Shown here one piece after another: positions 35,990 to 45,159 of a stretch of 64,000 nucleotides of DNA. Within the stretch, counting starts at the first letter, position 1; the number at the start of each line of letters is the position of its first letter. Both the position numbers and the translations under genes were made by a program. The stretch spans positions 124,001 through 188,000 of the forward strand of contig NZ_JAUSSH010000007.1 in NCBI RefSeq assembly GCF_030812255.1. Direction: 5' to 3'. The DNA comes from Paeniglutamicibacter psychrophenolicus (GTDB lineage: Bacteria > Actinomycetota > Actinomycetes > Actinomycetales > Micrococcaceae). Under the pieces are notes generated by a model that worked only from the letters and a program-made list of their open reading frames with translations, searched no databases and was not told where the DNA came from.

Positions 35990-36253
35990 GTGAAAACTTT
36001 TGACACCCTCTTCGCCGAACTCTCCGAGAAGGCCAAGACCCGCCCCGAAGGTTCGCGTACCATCGCCGAACTGGATTCTGGCGTGCATGGCATCGGAAAG
36101 AAGGTCGTGGAGGAAGCCGCCGAAGTGTGGATGGCTGCCGAATACGAATCCGACGAGGCCGCCGCCGAAGAAATCTCCCAGCTGCTCTATCACCTGCAGG
36201 TGATGATGATCGCCAAGGGCCTGACTCTGCAGGACGTTTACAAGCATCTCTAG
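35990..36253 (+). CDS. hisE: Phosphoribosyl-ATP diphosphatase
   Basis: An 87-residue MazG-like all-helical enzyme, second step of histidine synthesis. It has [19 protein letters not shown] and [14 protein letters not shown] with the metal-binding Glu/Asp. GTG 35990 is the only workable start (ATG two bases earlier hits a stop at once). hisG follows after 109 bp. Confidence 0.94.
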   Translation: MKTFDTLFAELSEKAKTRPEGSRTIAELDSGVHGIGKKVVEEAAEVWMAAEYESDEAAAEEISQLLYHLQVMMIAKGLTLQDVYKHL

Positions 36254-36362
36254 CCGCCGCATTCGGGAGACGTCCTTTTCCCGTGCCGCGGCGGCCAACA
36301 AACACCCATTTGTTGTCCTCATGCCGTAACACCCCCCCAGAGCCTGAAACGAGAAACGCACC

Positions 36363-37211
36363 ATGCTGCGAGTAGCACTTCCCAACAAGGGAGCCCTGTC
36401 CGAAATCGCCTCGACCATGTTGTTGGAGGCCGGATACGTCCAGCGCCGCGACAACCGCGAACTGGTCATGGTCGACCCCGACAACGACGTGGAGTTCTTC
36501 TACCTCCGCCCCCGTGACATCGCCGTGTACGTCGGCGGCGGCATCCTCGATGTCGGCATCACCGGACGCGACCTGTACCTCGACGCCGAGGTCAACGACC
36601 ACGTCGACGAGGTCCTGCCGCTGGGCATCGGCAACGCCGCCTTCCGCTTCGCCGGCCCCGCCGGTTCCTTCACGCACCAGAACGAGCTCAACGGCAAGCG
36701 CATCGCCACCAGCTACGACGCCCTGCTGCGCAGCTACCTGATCGAGAACAACATCGACGCCTCGGTGGTCCGCCTCGACGGCGCCGTCGAGTCCTCGGTC
36801 CGCCTGGGCGTGGCCGACGCCATCGCCGACGTGGTGGAAACCGGAAACACGCTCAAGGCCGCGGGCATGGAGGTCTTCGGGGACCCCATCCTGAAGTCCG
36901 AAGCCGTGCTCATCGGCCGCACCGGCCGCACCCCGGCCGGCCTGGAGGTCCTCAAGCGCCGGCTCACCGGCGTGCTGGTGGCCCGCCGCTACGTCATGCT
37001 CGACTACGACGTGCGCCGGGACCTTGTCGACGAGGCCACCCGGCTGACCCCGGGCCTGGAATCCCCGACGGTGTCCCCGCTGCAGGACTCGGACTGGGTC
37101 GCCGTGCGCGCGATGGTCAAGAAGAGCCACACCAACAACATCATGGATGAGCTGTACAACATCGGCGCCCGCGCCATCCTTGTCACCAACATCCACGCCT
37201 GCCGCATCTAG
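36363..37211 (+). CDS. hisG: ATP phosphoribosyltransferase, long form
   Basis: A 282-residue enzyme, first step of histidine synthesis. It begins MLRVALPNKGALSE; GVADAIADVVETGNTLKAAG is the PRPP-binding loop region. The C-terminal ~75 residues form the regulatory domain of the long form, which binds histidine. It lies between hisE and hisF. Confidence 0.96.
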   Translation: MLRVALPNKGALSEIASTMLLEAGYVQRRDNRELVMVDPDNDVEFFYLRPRDIAVYVGGGILDVGITGRDLYLDAEVNDHVDEVLPLGIGNAAFRFAGPAGSFTHQNELNGKRIATSYDALLRSYLIENNIDASVVRLDGAVESSVRLGVADAIADVVETGNTLKAAGMEVFGDPILKSEAVLIGRTGRTPAGLEVLKRRLTGVLVARRYVMLDYDVRRDLVDEATRLTPGLESPTVSPLQDSDWVAVRAMVKKSHTNNIMDELYNIGARAILVTNIHACRI

Positions 37212-37280
37212 CAAGGCACCCCAGCGCAGTACCCCTCGAAGAACACCGCTCTTCACTACTTTTCCAGGAGTTGATCCTTC

Positions 37281-38051
37281 ATGACTGTTGCGATCCGTGT
37301 GATCCCATGCCTCGACGTGGACAACGGCCGAGTCGTCAAGGGAGTGAACTTCGAGGGGCTGCGTGATGCCGGCGACCCGGTGGAACTGGCCAAGCGCTAC
37401 AACGCCGCGGGCGCCGACGAGATCACCTTCCTCGACGTCACGGCTTCCTCGGGCAACCGCGAGACCACCTATGACGTGGTCGCCAAGACCGCCGAGGAAA
37501 TTTTCATCCCGCTGACCGTCGGCGGCGGCGTGCGCGCCGTCGAGGACGTGGACCGCCTGCTGCGCGCCGGGGCCGACAAGGCCTCGATCAACACCGCGGC
37601 CGTCGACCGCCCCGAGGTCATCAACGAAATCACCCAGCGCTTTGGTTCCCAGGTCCTGGTGCTCTCCCTTGATGCCCGCCGCACCGACAACCCGGACGTG
37701 GCCTCGGGCTTCGAGGTGACCACCCACGGTGGGCGCACCGGCACCGGCCGTTGCGCCGTGGCCTGGGCCAAGGAAGCGGCCGAGCGCGGCGTGGGCGAGA
37801 TCCTGTTGAACTCGATCGACGCCGACGGCACCAAGGACGGATTCGACCTGGAAATGATCCGTGCCGTGCGCGCGGCTGTCACCGTGCCGCTGATCGCCTC
37901 GGGCGGCGCCGGTGGACCCGAACACTTTCCTCCGGCCATTGCCGCCGGGGCGGATGCGGTGCTTGCCGCCTCCATCTTCCACTTTGGCCCGGACGACATG
38001 ATCAAGCAGGTCAAGGACGCCATCCGTGAAGCCGGTTTCCCGGTCCGCTGA
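37281..38051 (+). CDS. hisF: Imidazole glycerol phosphate synthase cyclase subunit
   Basis: A 256-residue TIM barrel: [17 protein letters not shown] (catalytic Asp in CLDVD), [14 protein letters not shown], and the second catalytic Asp in [11 protein letters not shown]. It works with HisH, which is not in the window. CAGGAG lies 10 nt before ATG 37281. Confidence 0.97.
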   Translation: MTVAIRVIPCLDVDNGRVVKGVNFEGLRDAGDPVELAKRYNAAGADEITFLDVTASSGNRETTYDVVAKTAEEIFIPLTVGGGVRAVEDVDRLLRAGADKASINTAAVDRPEVINEITQRFGSQVLVLSLDARRTDNPDVASGFEVTTHGGRTGTGRCAVAWAKEAAERGVGEILLNSIDADGTKDGFDLEMIRAVRAAVTVPLIASGGAGGPEHFPPAIAAGADAVLAASIFHFGPDDMIKQVKDAIREAGFPVR

Positions 38052-38802
38052 CCCCGTGCCCCTGGACGAAACCATGTCCAGGGGCTGGCAGGCACTGACA
38101 GAAGAACCCGTTGACGGCTGGAGGTGCCGGTTTTCCGGTGGCGTGACCAAGCGCGCGAACTCGGTGCTGCCGCTGTCGGAGCCGTGCGACGTAGCCGCGG
38201 CGATCTCAGCGGCCGAGGACCGCTATGCCGGCAAGGCCCTGCCCGCCGTTTTCCAGGTCAGCCCGGACTCCCTGCCGACGGATCTCGATGCACTCTTGGC
38301 CGAACGCGGCTACCTGCTGGATTCGCCCACCCTGGTCCAGTACCTGCCCCTGGAGGACTCCGGCAACCAGCCGCCTGTTCCCGTCGATGCGCGCATCGAG
38401 CTGTCCGGACTACCCAGCGAGGGGTGGCTCAATGCCTTCTGGGAGGTCGAAGGGCCGCACGGTGCACCGCAGCAAGGCATCAGCCGCGACATCCTGGCCA
38501 ACACCGATTCCATCTATGCCTCGTTGGCCGTCGACGGCGCCATCGAGGCCGTGGCCCGGCTGGCACTGGTCGGGAACCTGGGCGGTATCTATTCCGTGGC
38601 CACCCGCGAAGCGTTCCGCTCCCGCGGCCACGGACGCGCGGTGGTGCGGGCCCTGCTCGTCGAGGCATCTAGGCTGCAACTGGCGGGAGTGTGGCTGCAG
38701 GTCGTCGAATCAAACCTCGTGGCCCGTGCGCTCTACGAATCCATGGGCTTTGAAAGTGTTTCCCGCTACCACTACCGGGTGGGGCCCGCCGCCCGTCGGT
38801 GA
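38026..38802 (+). CDS. GNAT-family N-acetyltransferase
   Basis: A 258-residue protein: an N-terminal region with [15 protein letters not shown], then a GNAT domain with the acetyl-CoA loop [11 protein letters not shown] (about 205-215) and a typical C-terminal [16 protein letters not shown]. The target is unknown. GTG 38026 overlaps hisF by 26 nt but has AAGGA 8 nt upstream; GTG 38056 and ATG 38074 are alternatives. Confidence 0.85.
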   Translation: MKPVSRSADPVPLDETMSRGWQALTEEPVDGWRCRFSGGVTKRANSVLPLSEPCDVAAAISAAEDRYAGKALPAVFQVSPDSLPTDLDALLAERGYLLDSPTLVQYLPLEDSGNQPPVPVDARIELSGLPSEGWLNAFWEVEGPHGAPQQGISRDILANTDSIYASLAVDGAIEAVARLALVGNLGGIYSVATREAFRSRGHGRAVVRALLVEASRLQLAGVWLQVVESNLVARALYESMGFESVSRYHYRVGPAARR

Positions 38803-38844
38803 CGATCCGGTGTCATGGCACGGAGCGGATCCGGACCCGATTTC

Positions 38845-39480
38845 TCACGCTGTCCTGGAAGGCTCTTCCTGCTGCGTGGAATTCCCCTGGAGCTGGAACC
38901 CGGCCAACAGTAGCTCAAGGCCGTACTCGAAGGTCATCCACGCCCTGTCCTGTACTGCCAGCCCCGCCTCCAGCGCGGCATTCAGGGCCGCAGAGTTCTC
39001 CTCGGCGGATTCCCAGACCTGGGACGGGGCAGCGGCATCCAGCGCCGAGCCCAGCACAAAGGAGTCCAGCACGGTGATCGCAGCCAGCGAGTCCGCCGCG
39101 CTGAAGCCGCCGGCCGCGAAGGCCCTGGCCAGCAGGTCGTAGACCCGCAAGGTCCCCTCGTCCCGCACGGTGTGCGCCGTGAACAGGGGAATCAGTTTAG
39201 GGTGCTTGGCATAGGAGCGCATGTACCCCTTGGCGATCTGACGCAAGGTGTCCACCCAGTCGCCGCCGGGCTCCGGCAGCTCGATCTCGCCCATGGCCGC
39301 CCCGCGCATCATTTCCACGATGTCGTCCTTGGACGCGACGTGGTTGTAGAGCGAGGAGGGGCTGACTCCCATGGCCTTGGCCAGCTGCGGGATGGTGAAC
39401 TCGCCGTGATTGTCCACCAGGGAGAGCGCCGCATCGGCAATGGCGGGAGCGGATAGCTTGGGGCTGCGTGGGCGGGCCAT
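38845..39480 (-). CDS. TetR-family repressor of the agmatine deiminase operon
   Basis: A 211-residue TetR regulator. The HTH is FTIPQLAKAMGVSPSSLYNHVASKDDI (residues ~29-55); the C-terminal ligand domain resembles TetR_C-type members. It is divergent from the agmatine deiminase/permease/amidase genes, with two perfect inverted repeats in the gap, so it very likely represses both. The ligand may be agmatine, a related guanidino compound or an amide. Confidence 0.9.
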   Translation of the reverse strand: MARPRSPKLSAPAIADAALSLVDNHGEFTIPQLAKAMGVSPSSLYNHVASKDDIVEMMRGAAMGEIELPEPGGDWVDTLRQIAKGYMRSYAKHPKLIPLFTAHTVRDEGTLRVYDLLARAFAAGGFSAADSLAAITVLDSFVLGSALDAAAPSQVWESAEENSAALNAALEAGLAVQDRAWMTFEYGLELLLAGFQLQGNSTQQEEPSRTA

Positions 39481-39527
39481 GTGGTGTTGCTCCTGGGATC
39501 GCGGGGGAATGCTGGCACAACAAGTCT

Positions 39528-39544
39528 AACGAATCAAATTCGTT
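39528..39544. promoter_or_regulatory. TetR operator 1
   Basis: AACGAAT-CAA-ATTCGTT, a perfect 7-bp inverted repeat with 3-bp spacer, 48 bp upstream of the tetR start. Confidence 0.75.
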
Positions 39545-39551
39545 TTACCCC

Positions 39552-39580
39552 TTGCGCCGCGTGATCCAAGCCACCATAAT
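39552..39580 (+). promoter_or_regulatory. Promoter of the agmatine deiminase operon
   Basis: TTGCGC (39552-39557) and CATAAT (39575-39580) are separated by exactly 17 bp. It lies between the two operators. Confidence 0.65.
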
Positions 39581-39581
39581 T

Positions 39582-39600
39582 AAACGAATTAGATTCGTTT
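39582..39600. promoter_or_regulatory. TetR operator 2
   Basis: AAACGAAT-TAG-ATTCGTTT, a perfect 8-bp inverted repeat sharing the half-site ACGAAT with operator 1, placed directly after the -10 so that a bound repressor would block initiation. The centres of the two operators are 55 bp apart. Confidence 0.8.
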
Positions 39601-39684
39601 ACTGTGACGGTGATGTCCGCAGGCGCCACTTCCGGCCCGGTGATAAGCATCGGTCACACACCAAGCACTTGCAGGAGAACCACC

Positions 39685-40719
39685 ATGAGCTGGACCATGC
39701 CCGCCGAGACCTCGGCCCAGAAACGCGTGTGGATGGCCTTCCCTCACGAGGGGTACACCCTCGGGGAGACCGAATCCGAGGCCCACGCGGCCCGCAGCAC
39801 CTGGGCCAACGTCGCCCACTCCGTGGCGGAGTTCGCCCCGGTGGTCATGGTGGTGGACCCGGAAGACACCCACATCGCCGCACGGTACCTCGACGAGCGC
39901 ATCGAGATCCGCACCGCGGAACTCAATGATGCCTGGATGCGTGACATCGGCCCCACCTTCGTCACCAATGCCGCGGGCGAACTGGCGGCCGTCGACTGGG
40001 TCTTCAACGGCTGGGGTGCCCAGGGATGGGCGGCCTGGGACAAGGACGAAAAGATCGGTGCGGCGGTGGCCGCCTGGGCCGGGGCGCCGCGCATCGCCTC
40101 GAACCTTGTCAACGAGGGCGGGGCCATCCACGTGGACGGCGAGGGCACCGTGCTGGCCACCGAATCGGTCCAGCTGGACCCGGGGCGCAACCCCGGGACC
40201 ACCAAGGAAGAGGTCGAGGCCGAGTTCGCCCGCACGCTGGGTGCCACCAAGGTGCACTGGCTGCCGCGCGGCCTGGCCCGCGACACCGAGGAGTTCGGCA
40301 CCCGCGGCCACGTGGATATCGTTGCCACGATCCCCTCCCCGGGCACCGTGCTCATCCACTCCCAGCAAAACCCGGAACACCCGGATTATGCGATCTGCCA
40401 GGAACTGATCTCCACCTTCCACGGAGCCTCCGACGCCAAGGGCCGCGAATTCAACGTCATCGAGGTCCCGGCCCCCACCGTGCTGCGCGACGCGGAGGGC
40501 TTCGTGGACTACAGCTACATCAACCACCTGGTCATCAACGACGGCGTGGTGGCCTGCACCTTCGACGACCCGAACGACGAAGCGGCCCTTGCCGTGCTGG
40601 CCGCGGCCTACCCGGGGCGGAAGGTCGTGGGCGTGGATGCCCGGGAGCTCTACGCCCGCGGCGGCGGCATCCACTGCATCACCCAGCAGGAACCAGTGGC
40701 ATTGGTGCGCAAGCCATGA
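39685..40719 (+). CDS. aguA: Agmatine deiminase family protein
   Basis: A 344-residue peptidyl-arginine-deiminase-like enzyme. Active-site blocks: DAWMRDIGPTF, NEGGAIHVDG, RGHVDIVA and the nucleophilic Cys in GGGIHCITQQEP. It should hydrolyse agmatine (or a similar guanidine) to N-carbamoylputrescine and ammonia. GCAGGAG lies 8 nt before ATG 39685; an earlier ATG at 39604 falls beside the operator. The stop overlaps the permease start (ATGA). Confidence 0.9.
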   Translation: MSWTMPAETSAQKRVWMAFPHEGYTLGETESEAHAARSTWANVAHSVAEFAPVVMVVDPEDTHIAARYLDERIEIRTAELNDAWMRDIGPTFVTNAAGELAAVDWVFNGWGAQGWAAWDKDEKIGAAVAAWAGAPRIASNLVNEGGAIHVDGEGTVLATESVQLDPGRNPGTTKEEVEAEFARTLGATKVHWLPRGLARDTEEFGTRGHVDIVATIPSPGTVLIHSQQNPEHPDYAICQELISTFHGASDAKGREFNVIEVPAPTVLRDAEGFVDYSYINHLVINDGVVACTFDDPNDEAALAVLAAAYPGRKVVGVDARELYARGGGIHCITQQEPVALVRKP

Positions 40720-42263
40720 GCCTGTCCACCGCGCGGCGTACCCAGGCGCCCCTCCCGTCCTCCGACACCGGCCTGGTCCGCTCCAAGGGCCTGGCCTCCG
40801 GCCAGCTCGGGCTCTTCGCCGCGGTCATGATCGGGATCTCCACCATCGCCCCGGCCTACGTGCTGACCTCCTCGCTGGGTCCCACGGTCCAGGCGATCGG
40901 CACCCAGCTGCCGGCGATCTTCATCATCGGGTTCATCCCGATGTTCCTGGTCGCCCTGGCCTACCGCGAACTGAACGCCGACACCCCCGACTCGGGGACC
41001 ACCTTCACCTGGGTCTCCCAGGCCTTCGGCCCGGTGCTGGGCTGGCTGGGAGGATGGGGGCTGCTGGCCGCCAACATCATCGTGCTTTCCAACCTTGCCG
41101 GGGTGGCCGTTGACTTCTTCTACCTCTTCCTGGCCCAGGTAACCGGAAACCCCGCGCTGGCCGAGCTGGCGAACAACAAGCTGCTCAACGTTGCCACCTG
41201 CCTGGTGTTCGTGGGTGCCGCGGTGTGGATCGCCTGCCGCGGGCTGACCACCACCCGCATCGTGCAGTACGTGCTGGTCGGTTTCCAGCTGGCCGTGCTG
41301 GCCTGGTTCACCATCGGGGCCGTCACCAAGGCCGCCGCGCAGCCCGGACACCTGGCCTTTGACGCCTCCTGGTTCAACCCGATGCACATCGATTCCTTCT
41401 CCGCCTTCGCCGTGGGGTTGAGCCTGTCGATCTTTGCGTTCTGGGGTTGGGACGTGTGCCTGACCATGAACGAGGAAACCAAAAACGGTGAGAAGACCTC
41501 CGGCCGCGCCGCCGCGCTCACGGCCATCGGCGTGCTGGCGATCTACCTGCTCGGCTCGATCGCCATGCTGATGTTCGCCGGCATCGGGGAGAGCGGGCTG
41601 GGCCTGCGCAATCCGGAGAATGCGGAGAACGTGTTCACCTCCATCGCCACCCCTGTCATGGGGCCGTTCGCGGTCCTGCTCTCGCTGGCAGTGCTCTCTT
41701 CCTGCGCAGCGTCACTGCAGTCCACCATGATCTCCCCGGCCCGCTCGCTGCTGGCCATCTCCCACCACGGGGCGCTGCCCAAGCAATTCGCGTCGATCAA
41801 CAGGTTCAAGTCCCCGGCCTTCGCCACCGTGGTCGCCGGAGGCGTCTCGGCAGGCTTCTACGCGCTGATGCGCGTGCTGAGCAACAATGTCTTGAACGAC
41901 ACCATCCTGGCGTTGGGCATGATGATCTGCTTCTACTACGGGCTCACCGCCCTGGCCTGTGTCTGGTACTTCAGGCACACGGCCCTGGACTCGGTGCGCA
42001 ACTTCGCGCTGCGCCTGCTGGCCCCGCTGCTCGGCGGCATCGCGCTGGTGGCGGTGTTCATCCAGACAGCCGTCGATTCCTGGGACCCGGCGTACGGTTC
42101 GGGCTCGGAGATCTTCGGGGTCGGACTGGTCTTCGTGATCGGCGTGGGCATCATTGCCCTCGGTGCGTTGTTCTTGGTGGGGGCGGCGGCACGCCGTCCG
42201 GAGTTCTTCTCGGGGCGCAGCCTGCCCCGCAAGGCACCTGGCTCGGCCAAGGACCGGGTCTAA
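40716..42263 (+). CDS. APC-family amino acid/amine permease
   Basis: A 515-residue transporter with about 12 hydrophobic helices. It starts with a polar tail, then GLFAAVMIGISTIAPAYVLTSS, the APC first helix. Cotranslation with agmatine deiminase suggests uptake of agmatine, putrescine or related amines. The C-terminal tail is short and basic. Confidence 0.88.
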   Translation: MSLSTARRTQAPLPSSDTGLVRSKGLASGQLGLFAAVMIGISTIAPAYVLTSSLGPTVQAIGTQLPAIFIIGFIPMFLVALAYRELNADTPDSGTTFTWVSQAFGPVLGWLGGWGLLAANIIVLSNLAGVAVDFFYLFLAQVTGNPALAELANNKLLNVATCLVFVGAAVWIACRGLTTTRIVQYVLVGFQLAVLAWFTIGAVTKAAAQPGHLAFDASWFNPMHIDSFSAFAVGLSLSIFAFWGWDVCLTMNEETKNGEKTSGRAAALTAIGVLAIYLLGSIAMLMFAGIGESGLGLRNPENAENVFTSIATPVMGPFAVLLSLAVLSSCAASLQSTMISPARSLLAISHHGALPKQFASINRFKSPAFATVVAGGVSAGFYALMRVLSNNVLNDTILALGMMICFYYGLTALACVWYFRHTALDSVRNFALRLLAPLLGGIALVAVFIQTAVDSWDPAYGSGSEIFGVGLVFVIGVGIIALGALFLVGAAARRPEFFSGRSLPRKAPGSAKDRV

Positions 42264-42300
42264 CCACCACCCGGGTCGATCCGGCACCGCATACATTCCC

Positions 42301-42331
42301 GTCTGTTCGCCCCCAATGGGGGCGAACAGAC
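42301..42331 (+). terminator. Perfect 14-bp hairpin between permease and amidase
   Basis: Arms 42301-42314 and 42318-42331 pair perfectly around an AAT loop. No U-tract follows. It may be an I-shaped terminator, an attenuator, or an mRNA-stability element separating the permease and amidase messages; the amidase ATG is 27 nt downstream. Confidence 0.6.
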
Positions 42332-42357
42332 AAATCCAGAAAGCATTAGTTACCCTC

Positions 42358-44361
42358 ATGAAACGACAGTTCACCATCCACGAAGCGTCCATCGAGGAGA
42401 CCTTGCACGCCCTCGAAGCCGGCCAGGTGAGCGCCGTCGAGCTGGTCGCCGCCCACCTGGCCCGCATCGGGCGCTTTGACAGGTCCACGGTGAGGCTCAA
42501 TGCGGTGCCGGTGCTGAACCCCAACGTCTTTGCCCAGGCCGCGGCCTCGGATGCGCGGCGGCGCGCAGGGAAGGCCGGGTCCCTGGAAGGAGTGCCGTTC
42601 ACCGTCAAGGACAGCTACATGGTCGCCGGGCTCACCGTGGCCTCCGGCTCACCGGCCTTCAAGGACCTCGTGGCCCAGCACGACGCATTCACCTTGGCCC
42701 GCATCCGCGAGGCCGGGGGAGTGCTGCTGGGCAAGACCAACATGCCTCCCATGGCCGACGGCGGCATGCAGCGCGGTCTCTACGGACGCGCCGAAAGCCC
42801 CTACAACACCAACTACCTCGCCGCTGCCTACGCGTCGGGCTCGTCCAACGGCTCGGCGGTCGCCACCGCTGCCAGCATGGGGGTCTTTGGCATGGGGGAG
42901 GAAACGGTGTCCTCGGGCCGCAGTCCCGCCTCCAACAACGGGCTGTGCGCCTACACTCCCTCGCGCGGGGTCATCTCGATCCGCGGCAACTGGCCGTTGT
43001 TCCCGACCCGCGACGTCGTGGTCCCGCACACCCGTTCCATGGATGACATGTTCCGGCTGCTGGACGTGGTCGTCGCCGACGACCCCAAGACCGCGGGGGA
43101 TTTCTGGCGCGACCAAGAGGCCGTCGAACTGCCTGCCGCCTCGTCCGTGCGCCCCGAAAGCTACGCAAGACTGGCCGATGCCGACGCCTTGAAGGGCAGG
43201 CGCTTCGGGGTGCCGCGGATGTACCTGGGGCAGGAGCCCATGTTCCCGATCCGCGTGCGCCCCAGCGTACTGGCGCTCTGGGCGGCAGCCCGCAAACGGC
43301 TCGAGGACCTCGGGGCCACGGTCGTCGAGGTCGACTTCCCGGTCATCGAAAAATACGAGGGCGACACCCCGGGCGGAGAGCAGCTCGGCGCCCTCGGCGT
43401 GCTGCCCGAGGGATGGATGGATATCGAATTCAACGAGATCCTCTCCCACGGCTGGGACACGTTCCTGCGCGAAAACAACGACCCGGCACTGAACCGCCTG
43501 GCCGATGTAGACCACGCCAGGATCTTCCCCGCGCCCGCGGGGTCGTTGCCCGACCGCTACGACGAGGTCGCGGACTACGAGAACCGATACCGCGACGTGG
43601 TGCAGCTGGCGGCCGACGGCCTGCCCGAACTGGCCGACCTGCCCGGATTCGCCCGGGGGCTCAAGGCCCTTGAGGCCCTGCGCAAGGAACTGTTCGAGGA
43701 CTGGCTCACCGAGCACCACCTCGACGGGGTGCTCTTCCCCGCCAACTCCGATGTCGGCGCCGCCACCGCAGACATCGAGAAGGAAGCGGCCGACAAGGCT
43801 TGGGAAAACGGGATCTTCTTCTCCAACGGCAACTACGCGATGCGCCACTTCGGCATCCCGTCCATCACCGTGGCCATGGGCACGATGGACGACATCGGCA
43901 TGCCGGTGGGGCTCACGTTCGCCGGTCCGGCCTATGCGGACAACGCGATCCTCGGATGGGGCTGGGCCTTTGAGCATGCAGGCACCCTGCGCACGGCCCC
44001 TGCGTTCGCTCCCGGGCTGCCCGGGGACCGGAGCTGGTCAGATAGCCCTGCAGGCACATGGACCGAAACGCCGGAAATATCCATCACGGCAGGGGTGGAC
44101 CCCGCAAGCCAGCACGAGGGCGCCCGGCACGTGCTTCTTGAGGGCAGCGTCCGGGCCCCGCAGTGCGCCGCGCTCCGGCTGACTGTCAATGGCGAACCGG
44201 CGGCGGTCCTGCGCGAAGGAACAACATGGAGGGCCACTGCGGTCCTGCCTGCGGCGGCGGAACCGGCTGCCGTCGGGTCGAACCCGGCCGGGCGTAGCCT
44301 GGCGGTTATCCATGTGGTGGCAGGCGGAGGACTGGCGGCCGGGGCCTATACGGAGATCTAG
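42358..44361 (+). CDS. Amidase-signature hydrolase with C-terminal extension
   Basis: A 667-residue protein. Residues ~1-560 are an amidase-signature enzyme with all triad positions visible: Lys in PFTVKDSYM, cis-Ser in SGSSNGSAV and the nucleophilic Ser in ETVSSGRSPASNNG. About 100 further residues, after TWTETPEISI, look beta-rich and are not part of the usual fold. It may hydrolyse an amide, such as a carbamoyl compound made by the deiminase, but this is inferred from position only. No membrane segment or signal peptide. Confidence 0.85.
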   Translation: MKRQFTIHEASIEETLHALEAGQVSAVELVAAHLARIGRFDRSTVRLNAVPVLNPNVFAQAAASDARRRAGKAGSLEGVPFTVKDSYMVAGLTVASGSPAFKDLVAQHDAFTLARIREAGGVLLGKTNMPPMADGGMQRGLYGRAESPYNTNYLAAAYASGSSNGSAVATAASMGVFGMGEETVSSGRSPASNNGLCAYTPSRGVISIRGNWPLFPTRDVVVPHTRSMDDMFRLLDVVVADDPKTAGDFWRDQEAVELPAASSVRPESYARLADADALKGRRFGVPRMYLGQEPMFPIRVRPSVLALWAAARKRLEDLGATVVEVDFPVIEKYEGDTPGGEQLGALGVLPEGWMDIEFNEILSHGWDTFLRENNDPALNRLADVDHARIFPAPAGSLPDRYDEVADYENRYRDVVQLAADGLPELADLPGFARGLKALEALRKELFEDWLTEHHLDGVLFPANSDVGAATADIEKEAADKAWENGIFFSNGNYAMRHFGIPSITVAMGTMDDIGMPVGLTFAGPAYADNAILGWGWAFEHAGTLRTAPAFAPGLPGDRSWSDSPAGTWTETPEISITAGVDPASQHEGARHVLLEGSVRAPQCAALRLTVNGEPAAVLREGTTWRATAVLPAAAEPAAVGSNPAGRSLAVIHVVAGGGLAAGAYTEI

Positions 44362-44383
44362 GCCCCCGCGGCCTGGTGTCCTG

Positions 44384-45016
44384 CTAGAGCGAGACCGACA
44401 GCAGGGCGATGGCTTCCTGGGCGCCCTCGAACGTCACCAGGGCCTCTTCGCGGCGTCCGGAGGCATGCAGCAACAGCTCGCCCGCGCGCCCGGTGATGGC
44501 CACCGAGGTGCTGGACTTGCGCGCCACGTGGCGCCGGCCGTCTGGCAGCACCAGGATGATCCCGACATCGACTCCGCGGTAGTAGTGCGCGGCCCGGCGC
44601 ACCAGATCCTCCCACAGCAGGTCTTCGTACCTGGAGTCGAGCGCACGCGGAACCCAGCGGTCGCCCGCACGGCGGACGTCCTCGGTGTGGATGAAGAACT
44701 CGGAGAGGTTCGCGGCATGGTCCATGCGGGGCACCGACAGCGGGGAGATCCTCGGGGCGCCGGCCTTGAATTCATCCACGATCGAGGCGTAGGCATTGCG
44801 ATCCAGCGCGCGATCGGCGCGGCGGGAAAGTTCGGCCTCCATGCGGTGCGCCAGGGGCTTCAGCACCAGGCCCGCGGCCAGCAGCGACTGCTCCCGCAGC
44901 ACCAGGTGCGCGGCCAGGTGCCGGGTCTCCCATCCTGCGCACAGGGTGGGGGCCGTTGGCCCTGCCGCCAGCAGGACTTCGGCCAATACTTCACGCGAGG
45001 CTGGTACGAAATGCAT
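44384..45016 (-). CDS. TIGR03085 family protein (maleylpyruvate isomerase/DinB-like fold)
   Basis: A 210-residue protein recognised as the TIGR03085 group: CAGWETRHLAAHLVLRE and a conserved H/E set (SEFFIHTEDVRRA) that would bind a metal in a DinB-like four-helix bundle. Actual reaction unknown; mycothiol-dependent activity is typical of relatives. ATG 45016 has no clear SD. It is divergent from hisI. Confidence 0.78.
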   Translation of the reverse strand: MHFVPASREVLAEVLLAAGPTAPTLCAGWETRHLAAHLVLREQSLLAAGLVLKPLAHRMEAELSRRADRALDRNAYASIVDEFKAGAPRISPLSVPRMDHAANLSEFFIHTEDVRRAGDRWVPRALDSRYEDLLWEDLVRRAAHYYRGVDVGIILVLPDGRRHVARKSSTSVAITGRAGELLLHASGRREEALVTFEGAQEAIALLSVSL

Positions 45017-45146
45017 CACTTCGAAACTAACACGTTCGGAGGCACTTGGAGCCCCTGTGTCGCGCCCGGGTCGCGGCATCTGTGGCCAAATCGTCACCGG
45101 GGGTCGCACCCACGTGGGTCGGCCCGCGTTTTGCCGCCCGTGGCAC

Positions 45147-45152
45147 TAGACT
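45147..45152 (+). promoter_or_regulatory. Candidate -10 of a leaderless hisI-trp transcript
   Basis: TAGACT is followed by GGTGTGG and then ATG 45160, so transcription would begin at or next to the start codon. A good -35 is not evident. Confidence 0.4.
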
Positions 45153-45159
45153 GGTGTGG

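Noticed and set aside
35964-38150. Minus-strand open frame of 728 codons across hisE-hisG-hisF
   Set aside because: Antisense to three recognised his genes; no recognisable protein features.
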